From: Rubripirellula amarantea
Lineage (GTDB): Bacteria > Planctomycetota > Planctomycetia > Pirellulales > Pirellulaceae
Assembly (NCBI RefSeq): GCF_007859865.1
Contig: NZ_SJPI01000001.1
Coordinates: 2,356,001-2,420,000 of the forward strand
Direction of reading: 5' to 3'
Length of the DNA: 64,000 nt
The notes under the pieces were generated by a model. It had not been told where the DNA came from. It did no database searches and was given only the letters and a program-made list of their open reading frames with translations. Position numbers and translations under genes: made by a program. Below, piece after piece: positions 46,301 through 56,032 of this stretch; the first letter of the stretch is position 1; each line of letters starts with the position of its first letter.

Positions 46301-48470
46301 AATTCGATTCAATTGCAACAAGTGCCACGACCATCCCTTTGAACGTTGGACGCAGGACCAATACTACGAGATGTCCGCATTCTTCGCTCAGGTCAAGCTG
46401 GAGAACGATCCTGTTTCAGGCGAACGCAAAGTGGGAGGAACCGCCGTCGAAGGAGCCAAACCGTTGTTTGAAAAGGTTGTCGACGGAACAGGCGAAATTC
46501 AACACCCTTCGACCAACCAGGACGTCGTCCCGGAATTTCCATTTCCGGTCCCGCATGATGAACCCGACGAACCAACCCGACGGCAAAGATTGGCTCACTG
46601 GATGACGGCTGCTGATAATCCCTACTTTGCCAAGAGCTATGTCAATCGTTTGTGGGGCTATTTGATGGGAGTCGGTCTCATTGAGCCGATCGATGACATC
46701 CGTGCTGGCAATCCAGCGACGAATCCGGAACTGCTCGATCATCTCACCAGATCATTTGTGCAATCGGGATTCGACATTCAAGACATGCTGCGACGAATCT
46801 GCAATAGCCGAACGTATCAACTAGATGTTCAGACCAACGCTTTGAATGAAGACGACTTGATCAATTATTCGCATGCACTACCTCGTCGGTTGCCGGCCGA
46901 AGTCATTTACGATTGTGTCCACGCCGTCACGGGGGCCGTCAGCGATATTCCCGGCATGCCACGCGGAACGCGAGCTGCTGCCTTAACCGATTCGGGCGTC
47001 CAATTGGCCGATGGTTTTCTTCAGAACCTTGGTCGTCCAGCACGCGAAAGTGCGTGCGAATGTGAACGCAGTTCCGATTTGCAATTAGGTCCAGTCATGG
47101 CGCTAATCAGCGGGCCTACCATCGGGACGGCAATCTCAGATCCAAAGAACGAACTACAAAGCCTCGTAAGCGAACTACCGGATGACGAAGATTTGGCCGA
47201 AGAGATTTTCTTGCGAGCCCTAGGGCGGTTACCGAGCGAAAGTGAATTGAGCGCGTGCGGGCAGATGTCCGAACTGATTAAGCAGGATCACGTCGCCATC
47301 GTCGAGCAATTGCGGGTATCGGAAGAAGCGTGGAAAACAAAGCGGTTGCAGTTGGAAACGCAGCGTGAAGCAAAGCTGGCTACGGTCAAACAACAAATCG
47401 TTGACCGAACGTTGGCGATCAAAGACGAACGCGAAAGATTATTAGCCGAACGAGAAGAGCGAATTCGTATTGCCAACGCTGCACTCGAAAACGCTCAAGG
47501 GCAGATCGGTGAGCAAGTAGATAGGATGACGGAAGAATACGCGAAGAACTCCGCCGCCAAAGACACTGTTGAATGGGTGCCGCTACGTCCCTTGACTGCG
47601 ACATCCACCAACAAAGCAGTTCTTAAGACGCTTGCAGATCGTTCGATACTCGTCAGCGGTAGTAAGGACAAAGGCGTGTACCATTTGCAGTTCAAGACAG
47701 GCCTGCAAAACATCACCGGCGTTCGCATTGAAGCATTAACTGATCCAAGTTTGCCCAACCAAGGTCCCGGGCTTCCATCCAATGGGAACTTTGTTGTGAC
47801 CGAATTGGAAATCAAGGTAGGTTCCTCTTCAAACCCGAAGGAATCAACACCCGTAAAGATCGCAAGTGCTCATGCGGACTACTTGCAAAACGGCTTCGCT
47901 ATCGAGCAGACTTTCGATGGCAATGCTAAGAACCAAAAGGGTTGGGCGGTTTCACCCGAGACTGGGAAAGAACACTGGGCAACATTCAAGTTTGAAAAGC
48001 CCATTGTTAATCGTGACGATGATGTAATTCACCTTGCATTGCATCAATTTCACAATGCGAACGAACACCGGTTGGGGCGGTTCCGGATTAGTGTCACCAA
48101 TGCCGGCGGCGACATTCCGCTGGGCTATTCCGAATCCGTTGCTTCGGCGCTTTCCATTCCGCGATCACAACGCAGCGATATCGAATCAAAAGTGCTGATG
48201 GATTTCGTCAGTGCAAACGATGAAGCCGTCATCAAAGCGAAAGCGAACCTAGCGGTAGCCAACCAAGCTGTTCCGCCCGATGAGACTCTTGTCGCGTTGC
48301 AAAATCGCCAACAATTTCTAGAGACGCCCACCCCCGACGATCCGGAACTGGTTCAATTGCGTGATGATGCCAAGCAAAGCATTGAGCAGGTCGCGAAGTT
48401 GCGACTGACGGCGGCCGAGGACTTAACTTGGGCTCTGATTAATAGCCCAGCATTCTTGTTCAACCACTAA
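43329..48470 (+). CDS. Large PSCyt1/WD40/PSCyt2 (DUF1549)/PSD1 (DUF1553) protein
   Basis: 1713 residues from GTG at 43329 (GAGGA 8 bases upstream). In order: signal peptide; PSCyt1 c-type heme-like motif Cys51-x-x-Cys54-His55; WD40-like propeller (about 150-480); Ig-like segments; a second heme-like motif C-x4-CH at 646-652; another Ig-like segment; DUF1549 with CNKCH at 996-1000; DUF1553 from about 1085. The last part of DUF1553 is split: after LGRLPSESELSACGQM comes a coiled coil and a beta-rich domain before the final AEDLTWALINSPAFLFNH. These proteins are periplasmic, planctomycete-specific, and poorly understood, and are paired with DUF1501 proteins, as here. Confidence 0.9.
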   Translation: MKTLAAHTWAIVAVLAIAFDTSATLASEGATLDQRSVSYHQDIEPIFRQHCFGCHQGAKQMGTYLMTDFARMITGGESENLAIVPGNPSESYLIDQIRIVDGHAEMPKPPAKPLSEVEVELISRWIAEGAKNDSPAGKGPRFSRDAPPVYTGPPSLPSIDVSTDGRLIAVAGFHEVVLLNVDDGKILSRLVGMSPRINTVRFSPDGKQLVAVGGTPAVSGELQIWDVESADLILSLPMTYDTLSGASWSPDGTKIAFGAADNTLRAVDSKTGEQVLFQGAHDDWVRDTAFTPDSTHVVSVARDMTTKLTEVATERFIDNITSITPGALSGGLSSVVSHPSRNEILVGGADGVPKLYRVFRETERKIGDDANLIRSMPKMPGRIGSVDISPDGSRIAAAATIDGRSEVRVWEYDFDGELSDDLKKILAKRVADRDAEEKKRVDQYRSQPTDEVFKVSVDEAAVYAVCFAADNSVCFAGNDGLIRHLDADGTELRRFAAANFNDEAKSAKLAFDAKAWTQRVASQQPTAGEPEPVDLGTIEEIVVQPRSILLNSPYSYAQLVVTAVAPDGQTSDVTRRVTLDVPACGTASPHGLIRPTQDGKGIIKVSLGKHSANIDFEVVDVSGDDESIGAVDFIRDVNPVLSRLGCNQGTCHGAQKGKNGFRLSLRGYDPVFDLRALTDDLAARRINPAAPNESIMLRKPLGLSPHQGGTLMTSGDPNHVILHRWIADGSHLNLKTAKVKRLEVFPVNPIVESTKAQQQVRVVAYYPDGASRDVTQDAFIESGNTEVATAADGGMLSALRRGEAPILARYEGTYAATTLTVMGDRSDYQEVATESWGKVDELVAKKWQRVKVVPSELCDDATFLRRVHLDLTGLPPSSDDVREFLADETSNRDKRARVIDSLLGSEAYVDFWTNKWADLLQVNRKFLGVEGSTKFRDWIRSAVAENRPYDKFAKQILTASGSNHDNPAASYFKVLRDPDATMENTTHLFLGIRFNCNKCHDHPFERWTQDQYYEMSAFFAQVKLENDPVSGERKVGGTAVEGAKPLFEKVVDGTGEIQHPSTNQDVVPEFPFPVPHDEPDEPTRRQRLAHWMTAADNPYFAKSYVNRLWGYLMGVGLIEPIDDIRAGNPATNPELLDHLTRSFVQSGFDIQDMLRRICNSRTYQLDVQTNALNEDDLINYSHALPRRLPAEVIYDCVHAVTGAVSDIPGMPRGTRAAALTDSGVQLADGFLQNLGRPARESACECERSSDLQLGPVMALISGPTIGTAISDPKNELQSLVSELPDDEDLAEEIFLRALGRLPSESELSACGQMSELIKQDHVAIVEQLRVSEEAWKTKRLQLETQREAKLATVKQQIVDRTLAIKDERERLLAEREERIRIANAALENAQGQIGEQVDRMTEEYAKNSAAKDTVEWVPLRPLTATSTNKAVLKTLADRSILVSGSKDKGVYHLQFKTGLQNITGVRIEALTDPSLPNQGPGLPSNGNFVVTELEIKVGSSSNPKESTPVKIASAHADYLQNGFAIEQTFDGNAKNQKGWAVSPETGKEHWATFKFEKPIVNRDDDVIHLALHQFHNANEHRLGRFRISVTNAGGDIPLGYSESVASALSIPRSQRSDIESKVLMDFVSANDEAVIKAKANLAVANQAVPPDETLVALQNRQQFLETPTPDDPELVQLRDDAKQSIEQVAKLRLTAAEDLTWALINSPAFLFNH

Positions 48471-48571
48471 CGCTTGCCCTCACCCTTGCTGTCGCAAACC
48501 ACTGGTGCACCCTTTGGTTTGTGCTTTGACTTTAAGCGACGTTCACTTTTCACTCTTTGGGAAACCCAGCC

Positions 48572-50041
48572 ATGCTGTCCATTAAAGGCTACAAAGCTAA
48601 AGATCTTTGCGATCCCCACTTGGCACCATCGCGGCGTTCTTTTTTGCGAGTGGGCAGTGCTGGCATGTTGGGATTGTCACTGCCCAATTTGCTGCAACTG
48701 CAGTCGGCCAACGCAACGGCGAAGTCCGGCGGTGGTCCTGGCTGGGGCAAAGCCAAAAGCATCATTCTGGTTTACCTGCAAGGCGGGCCCAGCCATTTGG
48801 ACCTTTGGGATCCCAAAGAGAATGTGCCCGACAACGTAAAAAGCATCTTCAAACCGATCAGCACCAAGTTGCCCGGGATCAAGTTTACAGAGAATTTGCC
48901 GAAACTAAGTCAAATCAATGATCGGTTCACGACCATTCGATCGATGTCGTACACGCCCAATGGTTTGTTCAACCACACCGCGGCGATTTATCAAATGATG
49001 ACCGGCTACACGACCGATAAGGTCAGTCCGTCGGGACAATTGGAACCACCTTCACCGAAGGACTTTCCAAACTTTGGCAGCAATATCATCAATTTGCTAC
49101 CCGTGGATGAACCGATGCTTCCCTTCGTCATGTTGCCACGGCCGTTGCAAGAATCCAACGTAGTCGGCAAGGGTGGAACGGCTGGTTTCTTGGGTAAGTC
49201 GTTCGATCCTTACACACTGTACCCTTCCGGCGATGACCTGGACATGGGAAAGATGGATCGCATCAAGATTGACGATCTGAAACTACGGCCTGAAGTTTTC
49301 AGCGTACGATTGCAACGCCGTGCGTCATTGCGAACGCTGTTGAACGAACAAATGCCAGCCATCAACAAGGCGGTTGAGTCTTACGAACTAGATGAATATT
49401 ACGACCGGGCATTGTCGCTGATCGTTTCGGGACGAGCTCGCGACGCGTTCAACCTGGGGGCTGAGTCCAACGACACTCGCGACAAGTACGGTCGCAACAC
49501 GTTTGGGCAAAGCTGCTTGTTGGCGAGGCGACTTGTTGAGGCAGGAACGCGAGTTGTCGAAGTTATCTGGCCGAAAGTTGCCAACAGCGACAATCATTCA
49601 TGGGATCATCACGCGGGTCTTAGCAAACGGATGAAGGAGCAGTCGGCACCCATGCTAGATAACGGTTTGTCGGCGCTAATCGAAGACTTGGACGATCGCG
49701 GAATGCTGGACGAAACGCTTGTGGTTGCCGTTGGCGAGTTCGGTCGTAGTCCACAGCGTGGGGTTAGCACCAGCGGGAACAACAATTCCGATGACGGACG
49801 TGATCATTGGCCGTACTGCTATACCGCCGTCATGGCGGGTGCAGGAACAAAACGCGGGTATGTGCATGGCAAGAGTGATAAGACAGCGTCTGCACCGCTT
49901 GAAGATCCCGTGCATCCCGCCGAGTTGTTAGCGACGATCTATCACAGTTTTGGCATCGCTCCCGAAACGATCGTCTACAACCACCTCAAACAGCCACGTG
50001 AATTGGTCAAAGCCGAAGCCCTAACGCAGTTGTTGACGTAG
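48572..50041 (+). CDS. DUF1501 protein with Tat signal
   Basis: 489 residues from the ATG at 48572 (a TTG lies five codons upstream). The Tat motif [19 protein letters not shown] is followed by the DUF1501 body, related to the alkaline phosphatase/sulfatase fold: [19 protein letters not shown], and [12 protein letters not shown] near the C-terminus, [22 protein letters not shown]. It is the usual partner of PSCyt/PSD1 proteins, about 100 bases downstream. Likely an exported metal-dependent hydrolase or binding protein; substrate unknown. Confidence 0.92.
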   Translation: MLSIKGYKAKDLCDPHLAPSRRSFLRVGSAGMLGLSLPNLLQLQSANATAKSGGGPGWGKAKSIILVYLQGGPSHLDLWDPKENVPDNVKSIFKPISTKLPGIKFTENLPKLSQINDRFTTIRSMSYTPNGLFNHTAAIYQMMTGYTTDKVSPSGQLEPPSPKDFPNFGSNIINLLPVDEPMLPFVMLPRPLQESNVVGKGGTAGFLGKSFDPYTLYPSGDDLDMGKMDRIKIDDLKLRPEVFSVRLQRRASLRTLLNEQMPAINKAVESYELDEYYDRALSLIVSGRARDAFNLGAESNDTRDKYGRNTFGQSCLLARRLVEAGTRVVEVIWPKVANSDNHSWDHHAGLSKRMKEQSAPMLDNGLSALIEDLDDRGMLDETLVVAVGEFGRSPQRGVSTSGNNNSDDGRDHWPYCYTAVMAGAGTKRGYVHGKSDKTASAPLEDPVHPAELLATIYHSFGIAPETIVYNHLKQPRELVKAEALTQLLT

Positions 50042-50151
50042 AGAAGACGAAGGTGCGATCGTCGACGGGCTGCGGTAGCAGACAAAAAGCTCGGGATCAG
50101 GATTGTCCCTGCGCGGTCCCGAAGTTCGTCCGCGTCTTGATCCGTCTTCTC
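50041..50151. terminator. Inverted repeat between convergent genes
   Basis: GAGAAGACG (50041-50049) pairs with CGTCTTCTC (50143-50151), and CGGGA/TCCCG lies between. The arms flank the convergent gap of the DUF1501 gene and a sigma factor gene. Stem spacing is long, so a role in termination is tentative. Confidence 0.35.
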
Positions 50152-50168
50152 GTTTCAACTTGCGATGG

Positions 50169-50816
50169 TTAGTTGTTGGCAAGTTCGGGGAACACGCCTT
50201 CATCAAGTTCCATTCGATCAATGATTGAACGCAACCGAATTTGAAAATCGCTTTTGTAGTTGGCGACTTGCTGCTCACTGAGTTGAGTTTTCTCGGCGAC
50301 TTCTTTGTTGCCCATTCCGCGAACGAACAGTAACTCGATAGCTTTAAGTTTGGCGAATGCGTTGCTTGATTTCCATCGCTCGATCTGTTCCGAAATGGCT
50401 TCGGTGATGGCAGATTCTTCGATTCGTTTTCGTTCGACACTTCGCGCGATAGAACTGGCAACTCGATCGACGCCCACCGGTTCGAGCATCCCACCGCCAC
50501 CGTCGCTGCTGCGGTGGTGCATTTGGACTGACGGACGCCTTCCTTCGCGACGGAGATGGTCCGTTAGCTTGTACGCACAAATCGAAAACAGGTAGCTCTC
50601 CAACGGTCGCGATCCATCGTAGTTGGGTAGGCTGATCAAGAACCCGACAAACGCTTCTTGGACGATATCTTCACTGGTGGCTCGATTTCGGATGCGGCTG
50701 TCCGTGTACGCAAGCAGTCGACCTTCATAGCGATCGATCAATGATTGCCACGCATCGGAGTCTCCTTGGCGAATTCGCTCTACGAGCTCAATGTCGACTT
50801 TGCTGTGTTCTTTCAT
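50169..50816 (-). CDS. ECF-type RNA polymerase sigma factor
   Basis: 215 residues. Region 2 includes LIDRYEGRLLAYTDSRI and SEDIVQEAFVGFLISLPNYD; region 4 is ELLFVRGMGNKEVAEKTQLSEQQVANYKSD, a helix-turn-helix. Between them a Gly/Arg-rich linker (RRPSVQMHHRSSDGGGG) is longer than usual. No anti-sigma gene is adjacent. The divergent neighbour is a multi-pass membrane protein; regulation of it by this sigma factor is only a possibility. Confidence 0.87.
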   Translation of the reverse strand: MKEHSKVDIELVERIRQGDSDAWQSLIDRYEGRLLAYTDSRIRNRATSEDIVQEAFVGFLISLPNYDGSRPLESYLFSICAYKLTDHLRREGRRPSVQMHHRSSDGGGGMLEPVGVDRVASSIARSVERKRIEESAITEAISEQIERWKSSNAFAKLKAIELLFVRGMGNKEVAEKTQLSEQQVANYKSDFQIRLRSIIDRMELDEGVFPELANN

Positions 50817-51059
50817 GCGTGCGGTTCAGGGAACGAGGTAGCGGGGCGGCAGAGGGCAACCTAACAAGGAACTGGGTGAAAAGCAGTGTGTTGAGATAGT
50901 TGGACAGCGATGATTTCGCCGCACTTGGCTGCAGAAACTTCACAGGCTAGGCTTCAACGCGACGCGTTCTAGGCGCTACATTGTTGCAAATTAACTACGT
51001 TTCACCCATCTTACACGTTCCGACCTCAAGAAATTGAGGTCCGGTCACCCTGGGAACCG

Positions 51060-52193
51060 ATGACAGTGGACTCTTCCCATCTAGCCGACGAAAATCGCAG
51101 CGAGATGCAAGGCGAAATACATCAAGGCCACGATTTTGAATCTGGCATGCTGATGCGCGTCAGGGCGTGGACAGATGTGATGGGGTGGTTGCGTTTGGTA
51201 CGCATCCTGAGATTGTCGGCTTCACCACCCGCGATCGGTTTGGTGGCGGCGGTTTATTCCGTCTGGAATTTCGCTGTGGTTCGTTTCGCACCACCAGGTG
51301 TGATTGTCATGAAGTCGCAGTATGGCGACGTTTCCAGCTTGCCTCGCGACCTGGAAGCATTGTTGTTGACCGTGAATCCGGGATCATGGTGGATCATGCC
51401 CGGTCAGCAAACCGGCGGATTATGGCTGCTGGTGATCAGTTGGTCGTTGCTGATATGGACACCCGTCATTCTGATTTTGTCGCGTCAAGGCGCGCTGCTC
51501 GCAGCGGACCGTAGTTTGGAAAGTTTGCCGACGGTGGGATCGCGCTCGCTTCGAAGAACACCTTCAGCGTGGATCGCGTCAATCGTCCCTTCCGTGTGCG
51601 TGCTGGGATTCTGTTTTGTGATACTAGTGTCGGGCTGGATCTCGCGATTGGATTGGCTAGCGATACCGATGAGTGTCGTGATTTGTTTGGCAACGATTCC
51701 CGCCGGCATTTTGCTTTTCGGCGGTTGCTTCGCCGTCCCGCTTAGTTTTGCGGCCATCGCCAACGAATCGCAGCCTGATCCTCTTGATTCACTTAGTCGC
51801 GGGTACGAAGCCATTTATCGACGGCCGCTTCACTTGTTGATTTATCTATTTGTCGCTTTCGTACTTGTGACGGTTGCATGGGCGATAGCGATGGGAGTCG
51901 CTGAGTTTTCGGCCGCCGTGATGGAAGGAACTCTTTCGCTCGCGGGAGTTCACCCCGAATCCATCGGCCGCCCCTATCGTTTGATCTTTCACCTACCGAT
52001 CATTGTCGCCATCACAACCTTGTGGGGAATGATCGGCGGAGTCTACCTGTTGTCTCGTGAGTCTACAGGTGAGCAACAAGTCGAAGACCTCTGGTCTCCA
52101 CTGACACACGCCGATCCGCCGTTGCCCGTGCCGGAATCCGTGCCGGACTCCGTTGCAGCACCGTCGGTTGAAACAACCTCTGCAGAAGCCTAG
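51060..52193 (+). CDS. Six-helix membrane protein of unknown function
   Basis: 377 residues. Six hydrophobic segments lie at about 55-75, 120-142, 170-193, 200-233, 258-288 and 310-334, with a polar N-terminus of ~45 residues and a Pro/Glu-rich acidic C-terminal tail. I see no catalytic motif or family signature. It is divergent from an ECF sigma factor gene (243-base spacer), so an anti-sigma or stress-related membrane role is conceivable but unsupported. Confidence 0.75.
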   Translation: MTVDSSHLADENRSEMQGEIHQGHDFESGMLMRVRAWTDVMGWLRLVRILRLSASPPAIGLVAAVYSVWNFAVVRFAPPGVIVMKSQYGDVSSLPRDLEALLLTVNPGSWWIMPGQQTGGLWLLVISWSLLIWTPVILILSRQGALLAADRSLESLPTVGSRSLRRTPSAWIASIVPSVCVLGFCFVILVSGWISRLDWLAIPMSVVICLATIPAGILLFGGCFAVPLSFAAIANESQPDPLDSLSRGYEAIYRRPLHLLIYLFVAFVLVTVAWAIAMGVAEFSAAVMEGTLSLAGVHPESIGRPYRLIFHLPIIVAITTLWGMIGGVYLLSRESTGEQQVEDLWSPLTHADPPLPVPESVPDSVAAPSVETTSAEA

Positions 52194-52238
52194 TGCTGCC
52201 TCAACGAGGCTCGTCTTAGGTCGCCGGTCGTTTGTGTC

Positions 52239-54950
52239 CTAATCTTGGGACGCCGAAACTTCGTACCACTGAGTTTCGTAGCTGGAGTGAATTTGGAACT
52301 TAGCGATACCGTCGGCGATTTGCGTCGGAACTTCGTCGGTTCGGTTGCCTCTACCGTCCAACGCATAGACTTTGACGTCCTGCGTGGTGGTAAGTTCGAT
52401 GGCCGCTTCGATACCGACAACTGTGGTGGGGCCATTACCCCAGTTCCTTCCAACGCTGGTGCGATCTTCGTTCCAACTCATGTCCTGGTTTTCAGTATGC
52501 GTGGTGGCTAGCAGCAGGATCTTCTGTGACTGCTCGAGTGGTCGGTTGTCCTGCGAGGTCGCGATCAGTGTGCCGTAATCCAACGCAAGTTCGGAAACGT
52601 CGGCGGTGAGTCCGTCCGTTTCATAGCGTCCGCCACCGATCGTACCCCAAACGCCTTGTGTCTTGGGAGTGTTGATTTTTAGGTGCCCTTCACGTTCGCC
52701 GTCGGACTTCCACGTTAGGCTTCCCGTTGGTGTGGATAAGTTCCTTGGATCAACTTCGGAAAGTGACGGCGATTCGTCTACGCTATGCGACGTTGCCAGC
52801 CGATATTGAAAGGCTTGAGTGCCGTCGATTGGCTTGTCGGTCGGTGCAAGCTTGAGTTGCTCGAGCGGTGCCAAGTCGCCGCGTGCGAACACGTTTGCGA
52901 ATGCCATGAAGTTCGCAAGCTTGACAGGTTGGCCGTTAAAGCTGAAGAAATTCTTCGTGTAGTCGCGTGTCCATGCCTCGGTATCTTTAGCGTCCGCTTC
53001 GTAGTCGAAAAAGAACACGGCATCCCAGTCCTGCAAAGCTCCCAGTACAGCAGCCATGGGGATACAGCCTGACGAATAGGGGCTTGGTTCAGGGTAGTTC
53101 CATTCGCTCAACGTGAACGGTTTGTTCGCGATCCGCCAGCTCGTTCGCATCAACAACGAATTTGCTGGCCAAGACGATCGCGTGGGGTCCGCTTCCATCG
53201 GATCATTGCCAACTGTCCATCGTTCCGGATTCCAGTCACCGCCTGAGGGAAACATCGGATGGTGCCAATAGTTGTGCAGGTCGATAAAATCGTTCAGTCG
53301 GTTATTGACTTCCGGTGTGTGGTAGTTGATTTGACTGGCCGTGATGGGAACTTTGACGCCAAGGTCCTCTTGCAGGAAACGCTTGAGCTCTTCGACCCAC
53401 GCGATTTCGGTTTCGACCATGAACTGTTTCATATCCTCATGAGCGGCCACCGGGGATTCCGCTACAGGGATTGCGACAGTGCCGGCTTCGATTTTTTGCG
53501 AATCAGGTAATGGTTCGCCCTTGCCACCTCGTTGCAGCGTCACGCCAGCAAACTCAATGGGAATGGCAGAACTTCCAAAGCTGAACTGAAAACCAACTTC
53601 GTTTTCAATCGTTTCCTTCGGCAGAATGATCCGCGTCACCTTCGTCCATTCTGGGCCGGCCTCAAGCATTTCAAATAGTCCGACGTCTCTCCATTCACCG
53701 CCCAGCGAACTGCTTAGTTCCACTTGATACGAACGAGGCTCGTCGGCGCGAACCCAATAAGTAAGCGTAAGCGGTTGGCCAGCTTGAGTGGATAGTTCCT
53801 TAAACCTAAGTTGCAGATGATGGTTCTGTTCAGTTGCTTGCAGCGGTTCAAAGCGAATGCCACGATCTTTTCCATCGAGTTCACTTGGCCCTGCAACCGA
53901 AAGACTTCGTGGCAATTCGTCGGGATTCTTGGAGACCTGCCAATCGCCCAGGTCTTCGTTCCAACTGTTCATTGCGATCACATGCTCACCCATCTCTGGC
54001 GTTCGCTGCTGCCAAGATTTCGTCATGGATTCGGTGTCGCCGTATCGTCCGACCAGCCATTGATTCCACGCTGCGGTAAAGGAGTCCTGGAACCGTTCGG
54101 GCAACCGCCGATAGAGCGAGTAACCTTGTTGGCTGAAATAGTTCTCGTTAAGCATTTCGACCAAAGCGATTCCGGGATCATCGACCCTCGCTAAGCCATC
54201 GCGGTAGGGGTTTTGGTGAGTTAGCATTGCTTCGCAGTACTCTTTTACCTTGGCCTGTACCGATGCGTCGTAATACATCACCCATTTGTTGGAACTCGCC
54301 CACCAAGGCGCGCCCGGTCCGAGTTGAGGAAAGCCCTCCTCTGAGGTCAATTGACGGCTGACATGCAAGTTGATGTCGGCATAGATGCCGTTCTCGTGCA
54401 ACCGAGCCAAGAGATAATCGAGCCGGTCGACCATCTCGGGGTCGAGTTGGCGTTTGCCATCTTTGAATTCGGCGGACCAGATTCCACTGGGGGCACTCTG
54501 GCTGTCCATATGATGAAATCGGACCGCGTTGACGCCCAGTTTCGCGAGGTGCGGTGCAAGCACGTCGGCATTCTTATGGTCAGGAAAGTTTCCCGAAAAG
54601 CAAAGGTTCACACCCCAAAACTTGATTCGTTTGTCACCGACAACGAATTGCCCATCTTGGACGCGAACAAAACCTTCCTTTCCGGCGGGGGCGTCAAGCA
54701 AATTTGCGCGACTGGTGACGTTTTCAACAACGTCATCTCCGGGGACAACAAAGTCAAATCGTTGGGCAGTCAAGACGGTCGGTGCGACCACAAGACACGC
54801 CAATGCAAACAGGTGTCGAAAGGCGGAAAGACTGAATGAGGTCATCACGACGTAAATGGGTATGAGGAAAGCAAAGCGTCGATTGAGAAGCATCAATTGA
54901 ATTGCATCAGAGAAAAGGCCCCAGCAAGAATGAATAGCATTTAAAAACAT
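52239..54950 (-). CDS. Secreted clan-A (GH5-like) glycoside hydrolase with internal CBM-like domain
   Basis: Up to 903 residues. A hydrophobic export signal lies at about 40-62; shorter starts at 54893 or 54845 would place it nearer the N-terminus. The barrel starts FWGVNLCFSGNF and carries NAVRFHHMD; the acid/base candidate is Glu269 (LVEMLNENYF) and the nucleophile candidate Glu616 (TLSEWNYPEP). Between them sits a beta-rich carbohydrate-binding-like domain (LTLTYWVRADEPRSYQVEL). It should hydrolyse a beta-linked polysaccharide outside the cell, fitting marine polysaccharide use. It follows the TIGR03032 gene with five bases between. Confidence 0.8.
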   Translation of the reverse strand: MFLNAIHSCWGLFSDAIQLMLLNRRFAFLIPIYVVMTSFSLSAFRHLFALACLVVAPTVLTAQRFDFVVPGDDVVENVTSRANLLDAPAGKEGFVRVQDGQFVVGDKRIKFWGVNLCFSGNFPDHKNADVLAPHLAKLGVNAVRFHHMDSQSAPSGIWSAEFKDGKRQLDPEMVDRLDYLLARLHENGIYADINLHVSRQLTSEEGFPQLGPGAPWWASSNKWVMYYDASVQAKVKEYCEAMLTHQNPYRDGLARVDDPGIALVEMLNENYFSQQGYSLYRRLPERFQDSFTAAWNQWLVGRYGDTESMTKSWQQRTPEMGEHVIAMNSWNEDLGDWQVSKNPDELPRSLSVAGPSELDGKDRGIRFEPLQATEQNHHLQLRFKELSTQAGQPLTLTYWVRADEPRSYQVELSSSLGGEWRDVGLFEMLEAGPEWTKVTRIILPKETIENEVGFQFSFGSSAIPIEFAGVTLQRGGKGEPLPDSQKIEAGTVAIPVAESPVAAHEDMKQFMVETEIAWVEELKRFLQEDLGVKVPITASQINYHTPEVNNRLNDFIDLHNYWHHPMFPSGGDWNPERWTVGNDPMEADPTRSSWPANSLLMRTSWRIANKPFTLSEWNYPEPSPYSSGCIPMAAVLGALQDWDAVFFFDYEADAKDTEAWTRDYTKNFFSFNGQPVKLANFMAFANVFARGDLAPLEQLKLAPTDKPIDGTQAFQYRLATSHSVDESPSLSEVDPRNLSTPTGSLTWKSDGEREGHLKINTPKTQGVWGTIGGGRYETDGLTADVSELALDYGTLIATSQDNRPLEQSQKILLLATTHTENQDMSWNEDRTSVGRNWGNGPTTVVGIEAAIELTTTQDVKVYALDGRGNRTDEVPTQIADGIAKFQIHSSYETQWYEVSASQD

Positions 54951-54955
54951 GGGGG

Positions 54956-56032
54956 CTAAACCGAACGGTGATCTGCTGGAACATCTTGCAACGCGTGATC
55001 AGGAAGTTCGAATGAACCAGCCAATAACTCACGGTCTTCGTTGACGAGTTCGGGAAATCTTGCGGGTAGTACTTCGACGGCGAAGATTTCCTGAACCGCA
55101 TCTTCGAATTTAACAAAACCAATCGTTTGGCCCGTTTCAATGTTAATCACCCAAACGCCACAGTCACGCTCTTCAATGGCGCGTTCTGCGATTGGAATGC
55201 CTCCGAATACCGCGGATTCACGAACTTGCGACAATCCGACAAACGCTAGTGGGCCTGCAAAGGAAAGTCCGCGAGTGAAGCCGCCTAGCGTCGCGATGCT
55301 CTCAAACTTTCCGGTGTCCAAATTGACATAGCCAAAACTGCCGGTTCCCGATTCGAGCAACCACAATTTCCCGCGATACCAACGAGGGCTGTGCGGCATC
55401 GATAAACCCCGAGCAACAATTTCGTTGCTTGCGATATCGATCAGGATTCCGCCATCGCGTTTGTTGTCCCTCCATCCGCCAGCAGTGTTAGTCTCGCCGA
55501 GTGCCGTGACATGGGAGACTCGACCGTCAAGCGTAGCCAACCCGTTGACGTGACAGACATCCGTCGGCACGTAACTGGATACGAACGAAGGACGCCAAAC
55601 GGGATCAAAGCAATACGTGTCGCTGCGGCGACAAAGGCACGAGAACCTCGTGTTGACGAACCACAGTTCAGATTGAGTGGGATTGGTCGAGTCACCCACC
55701 CATGCCATTTCGTGGATCTGAATGTCACCGGTCCAATGCGTAGTGCGAGGCAAGAAGCATGCATCATGCTGGTTAGCACCACTCTCTTCCTTTTGATTGA
55801 CCTTAGCGCAAACGGCCGGCAGATTGTGGAACTCCCAAATGCTAGTGCCCGCACCGACGGCGATGCGATTGGGCTGCACCGCCACGCCCATCGGTTTATC
55901 GAACAGCCGAAAGTGGGTATTCAGTACGTCGCCCTGCCCTCGCAGCATCACCAACCGACCGGCTTGGTAGGTGCTGACCAAGACCGAAATTCCCAAGGAT
56001 GCAAAAATGTCCGGCAAGTTTGACGTGTGCAC
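54956..56032 (-). CDS. TIGR03032 family protein
   Basis: 358 residues from a GTG at 56032. Motifs HTSNLPDIFASLG, LLVSTYQAGRLVML-type start, MPHSPRWYRGKLWLLESGTG and the repeat-rich beta-propeller-like rest match TIGR03032/DUF4915. The function is unknown; a beta-propeller is likely. The frame continues upstream for about 20 residues (PDPPPLRSV directly before), resembling the family N-terminus, but no ATG, GTG or TTG is present there, so the true start may be a rare codon (ATT at 56074). There is no signal peptide. Confidence 0.85.
   Translation of the reverse strand: MHTSNLPDIFASLGISVLVSTYQAGRLVMLRGQGDVLNTHFRLFDKPMGVAVQPNRIAVGAGTSIWEFHNLPAVCAKVNQKEESGANQHDACFLPRTTHWTGDIQIHEMAWVGDSTNPTQSELWFVNTRFSCLCRRSDTYCFDPVWRPSFVSSYVPTDVCHVNGLATLDGRVSHVTALGETNTAGGWRDNKRDGGILIDIASNEIVARGLSMPHSPRWYRGKLWLLESGTGSFGYVNLDTGKFESIATLGGFTRGLSFAGPLAFVGLSQVRESAVFGGIPIAERAIEERDCGVWVINIETGQTIGFVKFEDAVQEIFAVEVLPARFPELVNEDRELLAGSFELPDHALQDVPADHRSV

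Noticed and set aside
50021-50500. Minus-strand frame overlapping the second sigma factor
   Set aside because: It overlaps the conserved sigma factor frame and lacks any motif.
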